This document shows positions 42,563 to 51,097 of a stretch of 64,000 bases of DNA, in pieces (position 1 is the stretch's first letter; each line of letters starts with the position of its first letter). The stretch is taken from the NCBI GenBank assembly GCA_019636335.1, contig JAHBXR010000004.1, positions 248,001-312,000 of the forward strand, written 5' to 3'. The notes beneath the pieces are model-generated. The model had not been told where the DNA came from, ran no database searches, and saw only the letters and a program-made list of their open reading frames with translations. The stretch comes from Pirellulales bacterium. Its GTDB lineage: Bacteria; Planctomycetota; Planctomycetia; Pirellulales; JAEUIK01. The position numbers were made by a program, and so were the translations under genes.

Positions 42563-44239
42563 TTACGGCTGCGGCGCGGACTCGCTCGCCTCTTCGGGCA
42601 CCGGTGGCTGCTCCGAGGGATCGCCGGCCGAAGTCGCGCCCGACGCCTCCTCCTGCGGAGCCGCTTCGACCTCGTCCGCGGGATGCGTCCCCGGTTCACC
42701 CCGATACGAAGAGGGTTCGTGGTCCTCGATGATCTCCTGCAGGATGAAATCCCTGGGGAAGGGCTCGTCGAGCTGCTTGAGCAACTCGTGGTAGCGGACG
42801 ATGACGCGGTACATATCCTCGCCGACCACGCCGTCGGAACGCATCTCGGGGAACTTGTCGAGCACGGTTTTCCAGTGTCGGAAAGCAGTCTCATAATCGG
42901 CGCGGGCGCCCTCGAAATCGGTATCGCGCACCTTTTGTTGCGCGCGGTGAATCAGCTCGCGGGTCTGGATCGCCTCCGAGGTCTTCTCGACTTCGCACCG
43001 CATGCGCCAGTATTCGAAGTTGACGATCTGGCGGTTCGAGCTGATCAGGCCCATGGTCGGGGCCTGCTCGTTGATCTTCTTCACCAGCTCGTCCGCCTTC
43101 GCGCGGTTCGACTCGTCGACGCGCTCGGCGATCTCCTCGACCGTCACGTCGATCTTGCGCGAGGCGACGGCGGCGAGCTCCTCTTGTTCGAAATTGCGTT
43201 GTTCGGCGGGCACGTCGAGCACCGCGCGTTCGGCCTCGGTAAGGGCCGCCAACTTCTCTTCATGAATCTGGTCGCGCAGGCCGGGCTGCAGGGCGTTCAA
43301 TTCGTCGGCCGTCTTGCCCGTCAGCGCCAGCAGGCGTTCGAGATCGTTCAGGCGGATCGTTTGCCCGACGTGCGTCGGCAAGTCGACGTCGCCGAACTGA
43401 CGCCATTCGCGGCCGCCACGTTCCCAGGCGATGCGTGCCGTATCGCCGAAGGTGCCGTCTTCCTCGATGGCGGTCGCGTAACTCATCTGGCTGCTGGCCG
43501 CCTTCGAGTAGAACACCAACGGCGACACGCCGAGAATCGGCACGTTGCGCTCGGCGACCAGCCGCTGCGCGTCGAGAAACCATTCCTTGCCGACGAGCCA
43601 GTTGTCGCGCTCGGCCAGCGTGCGTTCGCCGTGGATCTTGTCTTCCTCGCGGAAGAAGTCGTCATCCTGGCGGAACAAGCGGCGGTACTGCTTGCGCTCG
43701 TCGGCCAGGCCGATCTTGTGCGCGACGAACCAGCCGACGTCGTAGACCAGTCGCGTGTCGTCCTGGTTGTAGCGGATGCCATCCTTCAGGTAGTCGATGC
43801 CGCGAATGACCCAGAAGTACCGATCGCGGTAGTCGTCCCACTCGACCGAGACGTTGTACGAGAGATTCCAGGCCTGATAGCGCCACACGGCGACGTAGTT
43901 GGGCTGCAGCTTCGAGATCTGCTGCAGCGTGGCGGCAAAGTTGGTCCAATCCTCGGTGAGCTTATAGTGGTTGGCCTTGCTCCACAGGATGTTCGCGGCC
44001 ACGCCGCGCAGACCGAGCGTGGCCAGCTTGATCGCTTCGCCCGTCGGATCGATCTCGCCCAGGTTGGCCTGGCTCAGGCGATGCTCGTCGCGCAGTTGAG
44101 CCAGGTAGCCTCCGCGGTGCGAGCGCTGGCCGCTCGAGTCGACGGTCGCCGGCTGGCTGAGCCAGGCCAGGGGCAACAGCAACACCACAATGACGACCAG
44201 ATACTTGATCTTGCGGAGAAACCACAAGCGGAGGGTCAT
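42563..44239 (-). CDS. membrane-anchored auxiliary protein of the ABC operon (558 aa)
   Basis: Residues 8-28 form a single N-terminal transmembrane anchor (KIKYLVVIVVLLLPLAWL). The remainder is a large, mostly helical domain with TPR-like spacing (WSKANHYKLTEDWTNFAATLQQISKLQPNY, YETAFRHWKTVLDKFPEM), then a proline/glutamate-rich tail from about residue 515. I do not recognise a family outside planctomycetes. Its ATG overlaps the permease stop by four bases (ATGA), so it belongs to the ATPase-permease operon and probably works with that transporter. The 3' end lies 37 bases from the convergent HEAT protein gene. Confidence 0.7.
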   Translation of the reverse strand: MTLRLWFLRKIKYLVVIVVLLLPLAWLSQPATVDSSGQRSHRGGYLAQLRDEHRLSQANLGEIDPTGEAIKLATLGLRGVAANILWSKANHYKLTEDWTNFAATLQQISKLQPNYVAVWRYQAWNLSYNVSVEWDDYRDRYFWVIRGIDYLKDGIRYNQDDTRLVYDVGWFVAHKIGLADERKQYRRLFRQDDDFFREEDKIHGERTLAERDNWLVGKEWFLDAQRLVAERNVPILGVSPLVFYSKAASSQMSYATAIEEDGTFGDTARIAWERGGREWRQFGDVDLPTHVGQTIRLNDLERLLALTGKTADELNALQPGLRDQIHEEKLAALTEAERAVLDVPAEQRNFEQEELAAVASRKIDVTVEEIAERVDESNRAKADELVKKINEQAPTMGLISSNRQIVNFEYWRMRCEVEKTSEAIQTRELIHRAQQKVRDTDFEGARADYETAFRHWKTVLDKFPEMRSDGVVGEDMYRVIVRYHELLKQLDEPFPRDFILQEIIEDHEPSSYRGEPGTHPADEVEAAPQEEASGATSAGDPSEQPPVPEEASESAPQP

Positions 44240-46074
44240 CGCGCCACCTCACGCGTCTTGAGGAAGAAGTGCCCGATCAACACCAGCGGCACGACGAAGC
44301 CGAGCGCGGTCACCGTGTGGACGAGCAGGAGTTCGCTGGGAATGTCGTAGCCGTACGCCACGTAGTCGATATCGGAGAAGCTGCCGAAGTTGGGCAGCAC
44401 GCTCGACACGCGGGCCAGGATGACCTGGAACAAGCGGTCGATCATCTCGATGACGACCTTGGTCGGCCCCTGTTCGATCGGGACCACCACGTTCGACTGC
44501 GTCAGAATGCGATAGAGCGACTCGGCCGGTCCGCCGCCGCGAATCTGCCCGGTCGCCAATTGATAGATGAAGTCGGAAAAGAAGCCCCCCAACATGGTCG
44601 CGGCGGTGGCCATCATCGCCACCGAGCCATTGAGGAACGTGCTGTACACCACGCCGAAAGAAGTCACGAGCAGCATCTGCAGCCAGATGCCCGCGTAACC
44701 TTTGACGAAATTCGTGAAGAACGACGCGTCGAGTGCGCGGAGATAAACATCGGCCTGGGCGACGCCGAAGTACTGCTCGCGTTGCAAGCAACTGATCTCG
44801 ACGATCAGTCGTCCGTTCGAGGCCAGGTCGTCGAAGATATCGATCTCTTCTCCCCCGGTCCCTTCGGCACGCACCTTGCGCGGGATGCGCTGCAGGTCGG
44901 TGGCGTACTCGCGGGCTACAAAATTGATGGGGGCCGAGCGCAGATTCGTGTCGGGATTCACGAGCACGATGCTGCCGAGAATGCCGCGCTCGATATCCCC
45001 CTTGTGGGTGCGGAAGACGCGCAGGTTGAGCTCCAGCGGCAACTCGTCGCCGAAGCGGCTCGCCACGACGTCGTTGAACTCCCAGATGGCGGCGGCGAGC
45101 GATCCCCCTTCGATGTAGCTGCGGTAGGTCCATTCGTTGCCGACGTTGATCCCCCGGCCGGTCGGCGCGCCGGCACGGTCCTTGAAGTGCAACTTGCCGT
45201 ATTCCGGCACACGGGCGGTGAACAGGCCCTCGGGGGGTCCCACCGTATAGCGCGTGCGCCCGTCGCTCGCTTTCTCGGCCGTGATCTCGTGATGGTGACC
45301 GTGGCTGGTTTCGGCTCGCCCGCTGCCATCGGCGGCGACGTGGACTTCGTGGCGGTGCCCGAGCGCCGACTGGGTACGTCCGACGAGGGCGCCCGACTCG
45401 GCTCCGGCCGCGTCATCGGGCCGCAAATCGCGGTCGGTCAGCTCGTGCGTGTGATTGAGTCCGCGGATGACGAACACGTAGCTCACCGCGCCGGTGGCGA
45501 TCAACAGCAGCGTGCCCACGGCCGTGAAGCCGAGGATGCGCCCGAGCACGATTTCGCTCGACCGCACCGGCTTCGTGACGATCGTGTAGATCGTGCGGCG
45601 GGTCATGTCCTGCGGCAGGCTGAAGACGCTCAAGAAGAGCGCGAGCAACAGCACGAGGTAACTCGTCGTCGTGAGGACGAAGCTGAGGTACAAGCGCGCC
45701 GGCTCGGGACTGTTCGTGTCGAGGTACCAGCCCGCGAAGAGCAAAATGGTGATGAACACCACGAAGGCCACGAGCACGCGGCGGTGAAAGGCCTCTTGCA
45801 CGGCCAGTTGGGCCAGCGCCATGACGCGCCGCGGCGACATGCTGACGAGATCGACCAGCCCCTCGCGCAAGCGCCGGAAGAAGAGTTGCGTGGCGGCGAC
45901 CGGTCCGTGCCGCACGACGGCGATCAGGTAGGAGATACCCAGCAGAAACGCCGCCAGGATGCCAATTACCTGCAACCACGCGACCAGCGCCCCGGTAACG
46001 GCGGGGGTGTCGGCGGTGGCAGCCTGGCCGAAAAGCCATTGCCAGAACGGGGGCAATTCCGTCTCGATAACCAT
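44236..46074 (-). CDS. ABC-2-type permease with His-rich extracytoplasmic loop (612 aa)
   Basis: The protein starts at ATG 46074 (a TTG directly before it is also in frame). N-terminal helices (AWLQVIGILAAFLLGISYLIAV), a pair at about 100-160 and two more at 185-215 resemble the GldF/NatB-like permease half (FSLPQDMTRRTIYTIVTKPVRSSEIVLGR). A long extracytoplasmic insertion of about 230 residues follows. It contains a histidine-rich stretch (HRHEVH, HGHHHE, about residues 243-265). C-terminal helices resume at about residue 460. It lies 61 bases after the ATPase gene. The histidines may bind metal, but a role is speculative. Confidence 0.8.
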   Translation of the reverse strand: MVIETELPPFWQWLFGQAATADTPAVTGALVAWLQVIGILAAFLLGISYLIAVVRHGPVAATQLFFRRLREGLVDLVSMSPRRVMALAQLAVQEAFHRRVLVAFVVFITILLFAGWYLDTNSPEPARLYLSFVLTTTSYLVLLLALFLSVFSLPQDMTRRTIYTIVTKPVRSSEIVLGRILGFTAVGTLLLIATGAVSYVFVIRGLNHTHELTDRDLRPDDAAGAESGALVGRTQSALGHRHEVHVAADGSGRAETSHGHHHEITAEKASDGRTRYTVGPPEGLFTARVPEYGKLHFKDRAGAPTGRGINVGNEWTYRSYIEGGSLAAAIWEFNDVVASRFGDELPLELNLRVFRTHKGDIERGILGSIVLVNPDTNLRSAPINFVAREYATDLQRIPRKVRAEGTGGEEIDIFDDLASNGRLIVEISCLQREQYFGVAQADVYLRALDASFFTNFVKGYAGIWLQMLLVTSFGVVYSTFLNGSVAMMATAATMLGGFFSDFIYQLATGQIRGGGPAESLYRILTQSNVVVPIEQGPTKVVIEMIDRLFQVILARVSSVLPNFGSFSDIDYVAYGYDIPSELLLVHTVTALGFVVPLVLIGHFFLKTREVAR

Positions 46075-46135
46075 CAAACCGTCGTGGTAAGGAGATTGCT
46101 GGGGGTGAGGAACGTCAGGGGGTCGGACGCCAGGC

Positions 46136-47032
46136 TCAGTTGTCCGAGGCCTGCGAGCCGACGACGCGACGACCCGGCCGGGCCTCGCTGTCGCGCACGA
46201 TCTGCAGGAACAGTTCTTCCAGGGTCGTGGTCGGATTGCCCATGCGCACGAGCGTGCCGTGATGGCGCTCGACGACGGAGCGAATTTCGTCCAAGGCCGC
46301 GTCGGGCAGACCAGCCACGCGAATCTCGGTCTCGTCGCGAACCTGCAAGAGCGCGTCGACGCGGCCCAACTCCTTCAGCTCGCCCTGGTGCAGAATAGCG
46401 ATGCGGTCGCACACGTCCTGCACGTCGGCCAGCAAGTGGCTCGACAAGACGACCGTCTTCCCCTGCTCTTTGAGCCGGATGATGAGATCCTTCATCTCCC
46501 GGGTGCCGATCGGATCGAGGCCGCTCGTCGGCTCGTCGAGCAGAATGAGCTCCGGGTCGTTGATCAGGGCCTGCGCCAAACCGATGCGGCGCGTCATGCC
46601 TTTGGAATACTCTTTGAGCGGCCGGCGCTTGGCGCCTTGCAGGCCGACCATGTTGATCAGCTCTTGCGTGCGCTGGCGGCGCGTCGCGGCGCTCATGTTG
46701 AACAAGCGGCCGTAGAAATCGAGCGTCTCTTCGGCATTCAAGAAACGATAGAGGTACGATTCCTCGGGCAGGTAACCGAGCCGCTCGTTCTTGTTCACGT
46801 CGGAGGCGGGCTGGTTGAAGACGAGCGCGTCGCCACTGGTGGGAAAGAGCAGGCCCAAGAGCAGCTTGATCGTGGTCGTCTTGCCCGAGCCGTTCGGCCC
46901 CAGCAGGCCGAAAACCTCGCCCCGTCGCACTTCGAGATCGAGCGCCTTGAGCGCCCGAACTTTTTGACGCCCCCAGAAGTCGCGATAAACCTTCGAGAGG
47001 TTTCGCGTCTCGATAACAACCTCGGGCTGCAT
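46136..47032 (-). CDS. ABC transporter ATP-binding protein
   Basis: The 298-residue ATPase begins at ATG 47032; the frame runs on to 47227 with no homologous residues. Walker A is GPNGSGKTT (about residues 44-52). The Q-loop lies in [13 protein letters not shown], the signature variant is [10 protein letters not shown], Walker B is [13 protein letters not shown] and the switch histidine is in SSHLLADV. The SKGM signature and the overall pattern match CcmA/NatA/GldA-like exporters. It is the first gene of the ATPase-permease-auxiliary operon. The catalytic glutamate is intact, unlike in the ATPase at 15945-16874. Confidence 0.92.
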   Translation of the reverse strand: MQPEVVIETRNLSKVYRDFWGRQKVRALKALDLEVRRGEVFGLLGPNGSGKTTTIKLLLGLLFPTSGDALVFNQPASDVNKNERLGYLPEESYLYRFLNAEETLDFYGRLFNMSAATRRQRTQELINMVGLQGAKRRPLKEYSKGMTRRIGLAQALINDPELILLDEPTSGLDPIGTREMKDLIIRLKEQGKTVVLSSHLLADVQDVCDRIAILHQGELKELGRVDALLQVRDETEIRVAGLPDAALDEIRSVVERHHGTLVRMGNPTTTLEELFLQIVRDSEARPGRRVVGSQASDN

Positions 47033-47557
47033 AGCACAACCGCCTTGTGAAAAGGAAGAAAAGATCGCGCGTTGCCTTGAATCATTCGAAGGCGTTCGAT
47101 CGCGACGAGTGGTCGCGGTACGCCCCCCGTCCGGCGATGACCCGCCTGGCGTGCGACGCTCGCGACCGCTGTTCCGGCGCCCAATATTCAGGTGGCCCGA
47201 CGGCGGCGCGACGAAACGGTGCCTCACCGCTAGGTTTACGCACGCCCGCTGGTGCCTGTTCGCGGCAGAACCAGCCCCCGGCAGATCACTGGCGGGTGCC
47301 CCTGCACATGAAGTTCCATCGCGAACGAAACCCCCAAGATACTAGCACTTTAGGGCGTCTTCAAGCCGGCGAGCGACCCCGGCGTGCAGAAGCCATCGCA
47401 TCCGTCATTCTTGATGGATGAAAGCCCGCATTGGCGACAGATGTGCCCTGGTAATGAGGGCACCTCGCGGCGGCCCACACTGGAAGCCCGTTACAGTTCA
47501 TGGCAAGATGGCCCTTTCCCACGACTCGGACGAGCAGGCGCAAGCAAGGAGGCGGCG
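47033..47557. other. divergent intergenic region of 525 bases
   Basis: The gap lies between the minus-strand ABC ATPase and the plus-strand GlmU-like gene. Frames here are arginine/proline-rich and look non-coding. The only clear signal is the AAGGAGG Shine-Dalgarno at 47546-47552. A lower-GC patch at 47310-47350 may contain promoter elements, but I cannot define them. No hairpin or repeat stands out. Confidence 0.45.
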
Positions 47558-48298
47558 ATGGCCAGACAGGTCGCGGTCGTTATGGCCGCGGGCAAAGGGA
47601 CTCGGATGAAGTCCGAGCTGCCCAAGGTGCTGATTCCGGTCCTCGGGCGGCCGATGGTCCGCTACGTCGTCGACGCGCTTCGCGCCGGCGGCATCGAGCG
47701 GATCGTGGTCATCGTCGGTTACCGGGGAGAACTGGTCCGGCAAGAGCTGCAAAACGAGCCGGGGGTCGAATTCGCCGAACAGCGCGAGCAGCTCGGCACC
47801 GGACACGCCGTGATGATGTCGCGCGAGGCATTGGCCCAGCACCAGGGTCCCGTGCTGGTCGTGGCGGGCGACTCACCCATGCTGCAGCGCGACAGCGTCG
47901 CGCGGCTCATGGCGGAATACGAACATGGACATCCCGCCTGCATCTTGGGCACCGGCTACAAGTCGGACCCGCGTGGGCTGGGGCGGATCGTGCGGGACGA
48001 GCGGCGCCAGTTTCTCCGCATCGTCGAGGAGCGAGACGCCAGCGAGGCGGAACGGGCCATCACCGAGGTGAACCTGAGTTGCTACGTGTTCGACGGCCGC
48101 GAACTGTTTGGAGCACTCGATCAACTGAAGCCACAAAACGCCCAGGGAGAGTATTACCTGACCGACTGCCCCGGCCTCCTGCTGGCCGCGGGCAAAGAGG
48201 TGCGGGCGCTCGACGTGTTGAAACCGGTCGAATCGCTGAGCATCAATACGCCCGACGAGCTAGCGGTCGTCGAGGCGGCGCTTCGCGAGCAGAAATAG
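47558..48298 (+). CDS. GlmU N-terminal-like NTP transferase (UDP-HexNAc pyrophosphorylase type)
   Basis: The start ATG 47558 follows a near-perfect AAGGAGG by five bases, one of the best ribosome sites here. The 246 residues correspond to the pyrophosphorylase half of GlmU: VVMAAGKGTRMKSELPKVL (nucleotide loop), QLGTGHAVMM, VVAGDSPML, EVNLSCYVFDG and AQGEYYLTDC. The left-handed beta-helix acetyltransferase half is absent, so it makes UDP-GlcNAc from GlcNAc-1-phosphate only if another enzyme acetylates. It precedes prs by 141 bases, the same order as glmU-prs in many bacteria, which supports the assignment. Confidence 0.88.
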   Translation: MARQVAVVMAAGKGTRMKSELPKVLIPVLGRPMVRYVVDALRAGGIERIVVIVGYRGELVRQELQNEPGVEFAEQREQLGTGHAVMMSREALAQHQGPVLVVAGDSPMLQRDSVARLMAEYEHGHPACILGTGYKSDPRGLGRIVRDERRQFLRIVEERDASEAERAITEVNLSCYVFDGRELFGALDQLKPQNAQGEYYLTDCPGLLLAAGKEVRALDVLKPVESLSINTPDELAVVEAALREQK

Positions 48299-48401
48299 AT
48301 TTACCTGCGATCGTTGGCCCCACCAGCATCGAGCGAGTGTGTGGCACTGCTGGACAAGCCGGCAGCGCCGCACGAAACATGACACCTTCGAACTACATTC
48401 C

Positions 48402-48433
48402 TTTCTCTCCGTGACTCTGCGTCACCGCGTGAA
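48402..48433 (+). repeat. copy of the CTCCG...GCGTGA dispersed repeat
   Basis: The wording (TTTCTCTCCGTGACTCTGCG then TCACCGCGTGAA) is related to the right arm of the hairpin at 8278-8344. It ends six bases before the prs start codon, so it forms most of the proximal leader of that gene. Confidence 0.4.
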
Positions 48434-48439
48434 CCAAAC

Positions 48440-49384
48440 ATGAACGACTTGAAGATCTTCAGCGGTCGAGCCAACGCCGATCTCACGCGCCAGATTTGCG
48501 ACTATCTGGGTCTACCGCTGGGAGCGATCTCGATCGGCAATTTTCCCGACGGCGAGATCTCCTGCAAGATCGACGAAGACGTGCGGGGCCGCGACGTCTA
48601 TCTCGTGCAGCCCACCTGCCCGCCGGTCAACGAGAACCTGATGGAGCTCTTGATCATGATCGAGAGCTGCAAACGGGCCAGCGCCGAGCGCGTCACCGCG
48701 GTGATGCCCTACTACGGCTACGCCCGGCAGGACCGCAAGGACGCGGGGCGCGTGCCGATCACGGCCAAGCTCGTGGCGAATATCATTACCCGGGCCGGGG
48801 CCGATCGCGTGCTGACGATGGACCTGCACGCGGCGCAGATTCAGGGCTTCTTCGACGTGCCGGTCGATCACTTGTACGCCGCGCCGGTATTGAACGATCA
48901 CTTCCTGGCCATGCGGCTCAAGCCCGACGACATGATCGTGGTGAGCCCGGACGAAGGGAGCATCAAGCGCGCGCTCGGACATGCCAAGCGATTGGGAGGC
49001 CGTCTGGCGATCGTCGACAAGCGCCGTTCGAGCGCCACTGACACGAGGCAAGAGAACATCATCGGCGGCTCGGTCGAAGGGAAGGTCGCGCTGATGTTCG
49101 ACGATATGATCAGTACGGCGGGCTCGATCTGCGGCGCCGCCCGCGCCGTGATGGAGGCCGGCGCCCGGGAAGTTCACGTCGCGGCGACGCACGGCGTGCT
49201 GTGTGGGCCGGCCATTCAGAATCTCGAGAATGCCCCGGTCGAAAGCGTGGTCATTACGAACACGCTGCCGCTGCCGGCGGAGAAGGCGATCGGGAAGATC
49301 AAGATCCTCAGCGTGGCGCCACTGCTGGGCGAGGCCATCAAGCGCATCCACCGCAACGAATCGGTGAGCCGGCTGTTCTCGTAA
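48440..49384 (+). CDS. prs: ribose-phosphate pyrophosphokinase
   Basis: Prs makes PRPP from ribose-5-phosphate and ATP for nucleotide, histidine, tryptophan and NAD synthesis. The 314-residue protein shows the class I landmarks: KIFSGRANADL, GNFPDGEISCKI, MPYYGYARQDRK (ATP loop), TMDLHAAQIQGFFDVPVDHL and the PRPP loop VALMFDDMISTAGSI. SPDEGSIKRA and DKRR belong to the allosteric and catalytic flexible region. It follows the GlmU-like gene on the same strand and is convergent with lgt (28-base gap). Essential in most bacteria. Confidence 0.96.
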   Translation: MNDLKIFSGRANADLTRQICDYLGLPLGAISIGNFPDGEISCKIDEDVRGRDVYLVQPTCPPVNENLMELLIMIESCKRASAERVTAVMPYYGYARQDRKDAGRVPITAKLVANIITRAGADRVLTMDLHAAQIQGFFDVPVDHLYAAPVLNDHFLAMRLKPDDMIVVSPDEGSIKRALGHAKRLGGRLAIVDKRRSSATDTRQENIIGGSVEGKVALMFDDMISTAGSICGAARAVMEAGAREVHVAATHGVLCGPAIQNLENAPVESVVITNTLPLPAEKAIGKIKILSVAPLLGEAIKRIHRNESVSRLFS

Positions 49385-49412
49385 CCGATTGCGCCGGCGC
49401 CGCTGAGGTCAT

Positions 49413-50705
49413 TCAACTCGCGCGATACCGCGCGAACAACCAGGCCCGCTCCGGCAGGACCGAGCCCTTGGGTTGCTGCGAGATGTAGAACCACAGCCCC
49501 GCCGCGCCGACGAGCACGCCCAGGCTGATGTTCTGTGAAATGGTGAGCCCCGTCCCCCCGATGGCGCTCTCGTCGGTGCGGATCACCTCGAGCAGAAAGC
49601 GCGTGATGCCGTGGCAGGTCAGGGCCAGCGCCAGCAACTCACCATCGCGACGGCGGAACGGATAGTACACCGTCAGAAAAAAGGCCAGCAGCAGCGCATC
49701 GATGGCGCTGTAGATCTGCGTCGGCTGCACCGGCATGCTCCAGCCACGATCGGCGATGCTCCATTCGTGGATCTTCGATTCGCCGACGATCGAAATGTCG
49801 AGCGTTTCGCCCGGCTTGTCGACGTCGAGCAGGACGATCTCGGCGTCGCGCACGTTGTCGACGGGCTTGCCGTTGATGGCGTCGATTTGTTGTCCCGCGT
49901 GCAGTCCGGCGCGGGCGGCCAGCGAGTCGGGTTCGACAGCGGCGATCACCGGCGGGGCGCTGATCGGCTCCTGGAACTTCAGCCCGTGCAGGTAGAGCTC
50001 GCCTTCTTGCAGTTGGCGCATGTAAGGGGGGCTACCCTGAGGAAAGCAGACGGCCCAGGGGAGATCGCTCGGCCCACCGAAACAGCAGCCATTCAAGAAG
50101 CATCCCAGCCGGCCGATACCCATGCCCAGGATGACCGAGGGGGTGAAGAGATCGACAGTCGCCAGGGGGGGCAGTTTGTGTCGCCAGATGAACCAGGCTA
50201 GCGCCGCGCCGCCACCGATGAGCGACCCGTACACGACCAACCCTCCCTGCGAGACGTTGATCAGTTGGAACAGCGTGTCGCGGAAATCGACGCCGCGGAA
50301 TTGATCGCGGTATTGGATCACGTAGAAGAGCCGCGCGCCGATGATGCCGCAGACGAAAAGCCAGAACGAGGCGCCGTAGATCAGCTCGGGATCGACCCCC
50401 ATCTGCCGCGCGCGACGCGCGGAGAGATAGACGGCCAGCACGACGGCCAGCACCAGCACCGCGCCATAACCGCGAATGGCCAGTCCGTCGGCATCCGACA
50501 TCGCCGGCACGATGTAGACGATAAACGCCCCGATGCCCAGCAGGATCGGCAGATAGGCGAACGTATCGGCCGTGAAGCCCTGCTTGCTCGCGAGCCACCC
50601 CAGAAAACCCAACGAGGCGACCAGCCAGACGTAGAAGAACAATCCGAAGCCGAACAGCGGAATGCCGAAGGCCTCGGGCGGAATATGAAAGAGTGTCGTA
50701 AACAT
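49413..50705 (-). CDS. lgt: prolipoprotein diacylglyceryl transferase with PDZ-like insertion
   Basis: Lgt adds diacylglycerol to the lipobox cysteine of prelipoproteins in the inner membrane. The 430-residue protein has the Lgt core: GGLVVYGSLIGG (155-166), the signature GRLGCFLNGCCFGG (198-211) with R199 and N205, and PTQIYSAIDALLL near residue 328. It is about 140 residues longer than usual. Residues 248-310 form a PDZ-like domain (IAAVEPDSLAARAGLHAGQQIDAINGKPV) inserted between the signature and PTQIY, on the extracytoplasmic side. The position of the E. coli catalytic histidine (HGG motif) is tyrosine 159. Start ATG 50705. Confidence 0.88.
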   Translation of the reverse strand: MFTTLFHIPPEAFGIPLFGFGLFFYVWLVASLGFLGWLASKQGFTADTFAYLPILLGIGAFIVYIVPAMSDADGLAIRGYGAVLVLAVVLAVYLSARRARQMGVDPELIYGASFWLFVCGIIGARLFYVIQYRDQFRGVDFRDTLFQLINVSQGGLVVYGSLIGGGAALAWFIWRHKLPPLATVDLFTPSVILGMGIGRLGCFLNGCCFGGPSDLPWAVCFPQGSPPYMRQLQEGELYLHGLKFQEPISAPPVIAAVEPDSLAARAGLHAGQQIDAINGKPVDNVRDAEIVLLDVDKPGETLDISIVGESKIHEWSIADRGWSMPVQPTQIYSAIDALLLAFFLTVYYPFRRRDGELLALALTCHGITRFLLEVIRTDESAIGGTGLTISQNISLGVLVGAAGLWFYISQQPKGSVLPERAWLFARYRAS

Positions 50706-50730
50706 GGCTAACAGGATTCTACGGGGATGG

Positions 50731-51079
50731 GGCCGAATGAGGAATGCACCCTACGCCCTGGGTCGCATGCGCTCGTTGACGTAAGGATGTCCGGGAATTC
50801 AATTCTCAAAGCGAGCGTATTTCGGTGGGTAGCACGGATGATTTTCCGCGTACAGGCCGCCACTTGGGGCAACTTAGAGTCGGAAAATCGTCCGTGCCGC
50901 GCAGTGGCAAGAGGAATCGTGCGCGGCCGAGACTTCTGAGCGCAACGCAACGATCATCCTCTTGTTGCTCCGCAACACCGACCATTTTGCGACTTGTTAC
51001 CGTTCTGGTGGTTCGCTCGCACCGCAAAATGATCGGTGCTACCGCGATCTGGCCGCACGGCCGAATGAGAAATGCACCC
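50731..51079. repeat. structured noncoding element: covarying hairpins flanked by direct repeats
   Basis: A 21-base direct repeat (one mismatch) lies at 50731-50751 and 51059-51079. Between the copies a 16-base core CACSGAYSATTTTSCG occurs four times: 50833-50848 (plus), 50881-50896 (minus), 50976-50991 (plus) and 51023-51038 (minus). It forms two hairpins of 64 and 63 nt with loops of 32 and 31. Core bases 4, 8 and 14 are swapped G to C between hairpins on both arms, so pairing is preserved. A third stem, 50908-50920 with 50950-50964, lies between them. The outer arms (50828-50848 and 51023-51043) also pair with each other. No protein frame is convincing. It fills most of the lgt-AsmA gap. 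Confidence 0.7.
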
Positions 51080-51097
51080 CGCGCAAGGCAAAGCGGT

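Noticed and set aside
43000..46398. Long antisense frames opposite the ABC permease and auxiliary protein genes
   Set aside because: The opposing genes have clear motifs and operon overlaps, while the antisense frames have low-complexity composition typical of GC-rich shadows.
47384..47557. Upstream extension of the GlmU-like gene
   Set aside because: The strong AAGGAGG site and the family N-terminus both point to ATG 47558.
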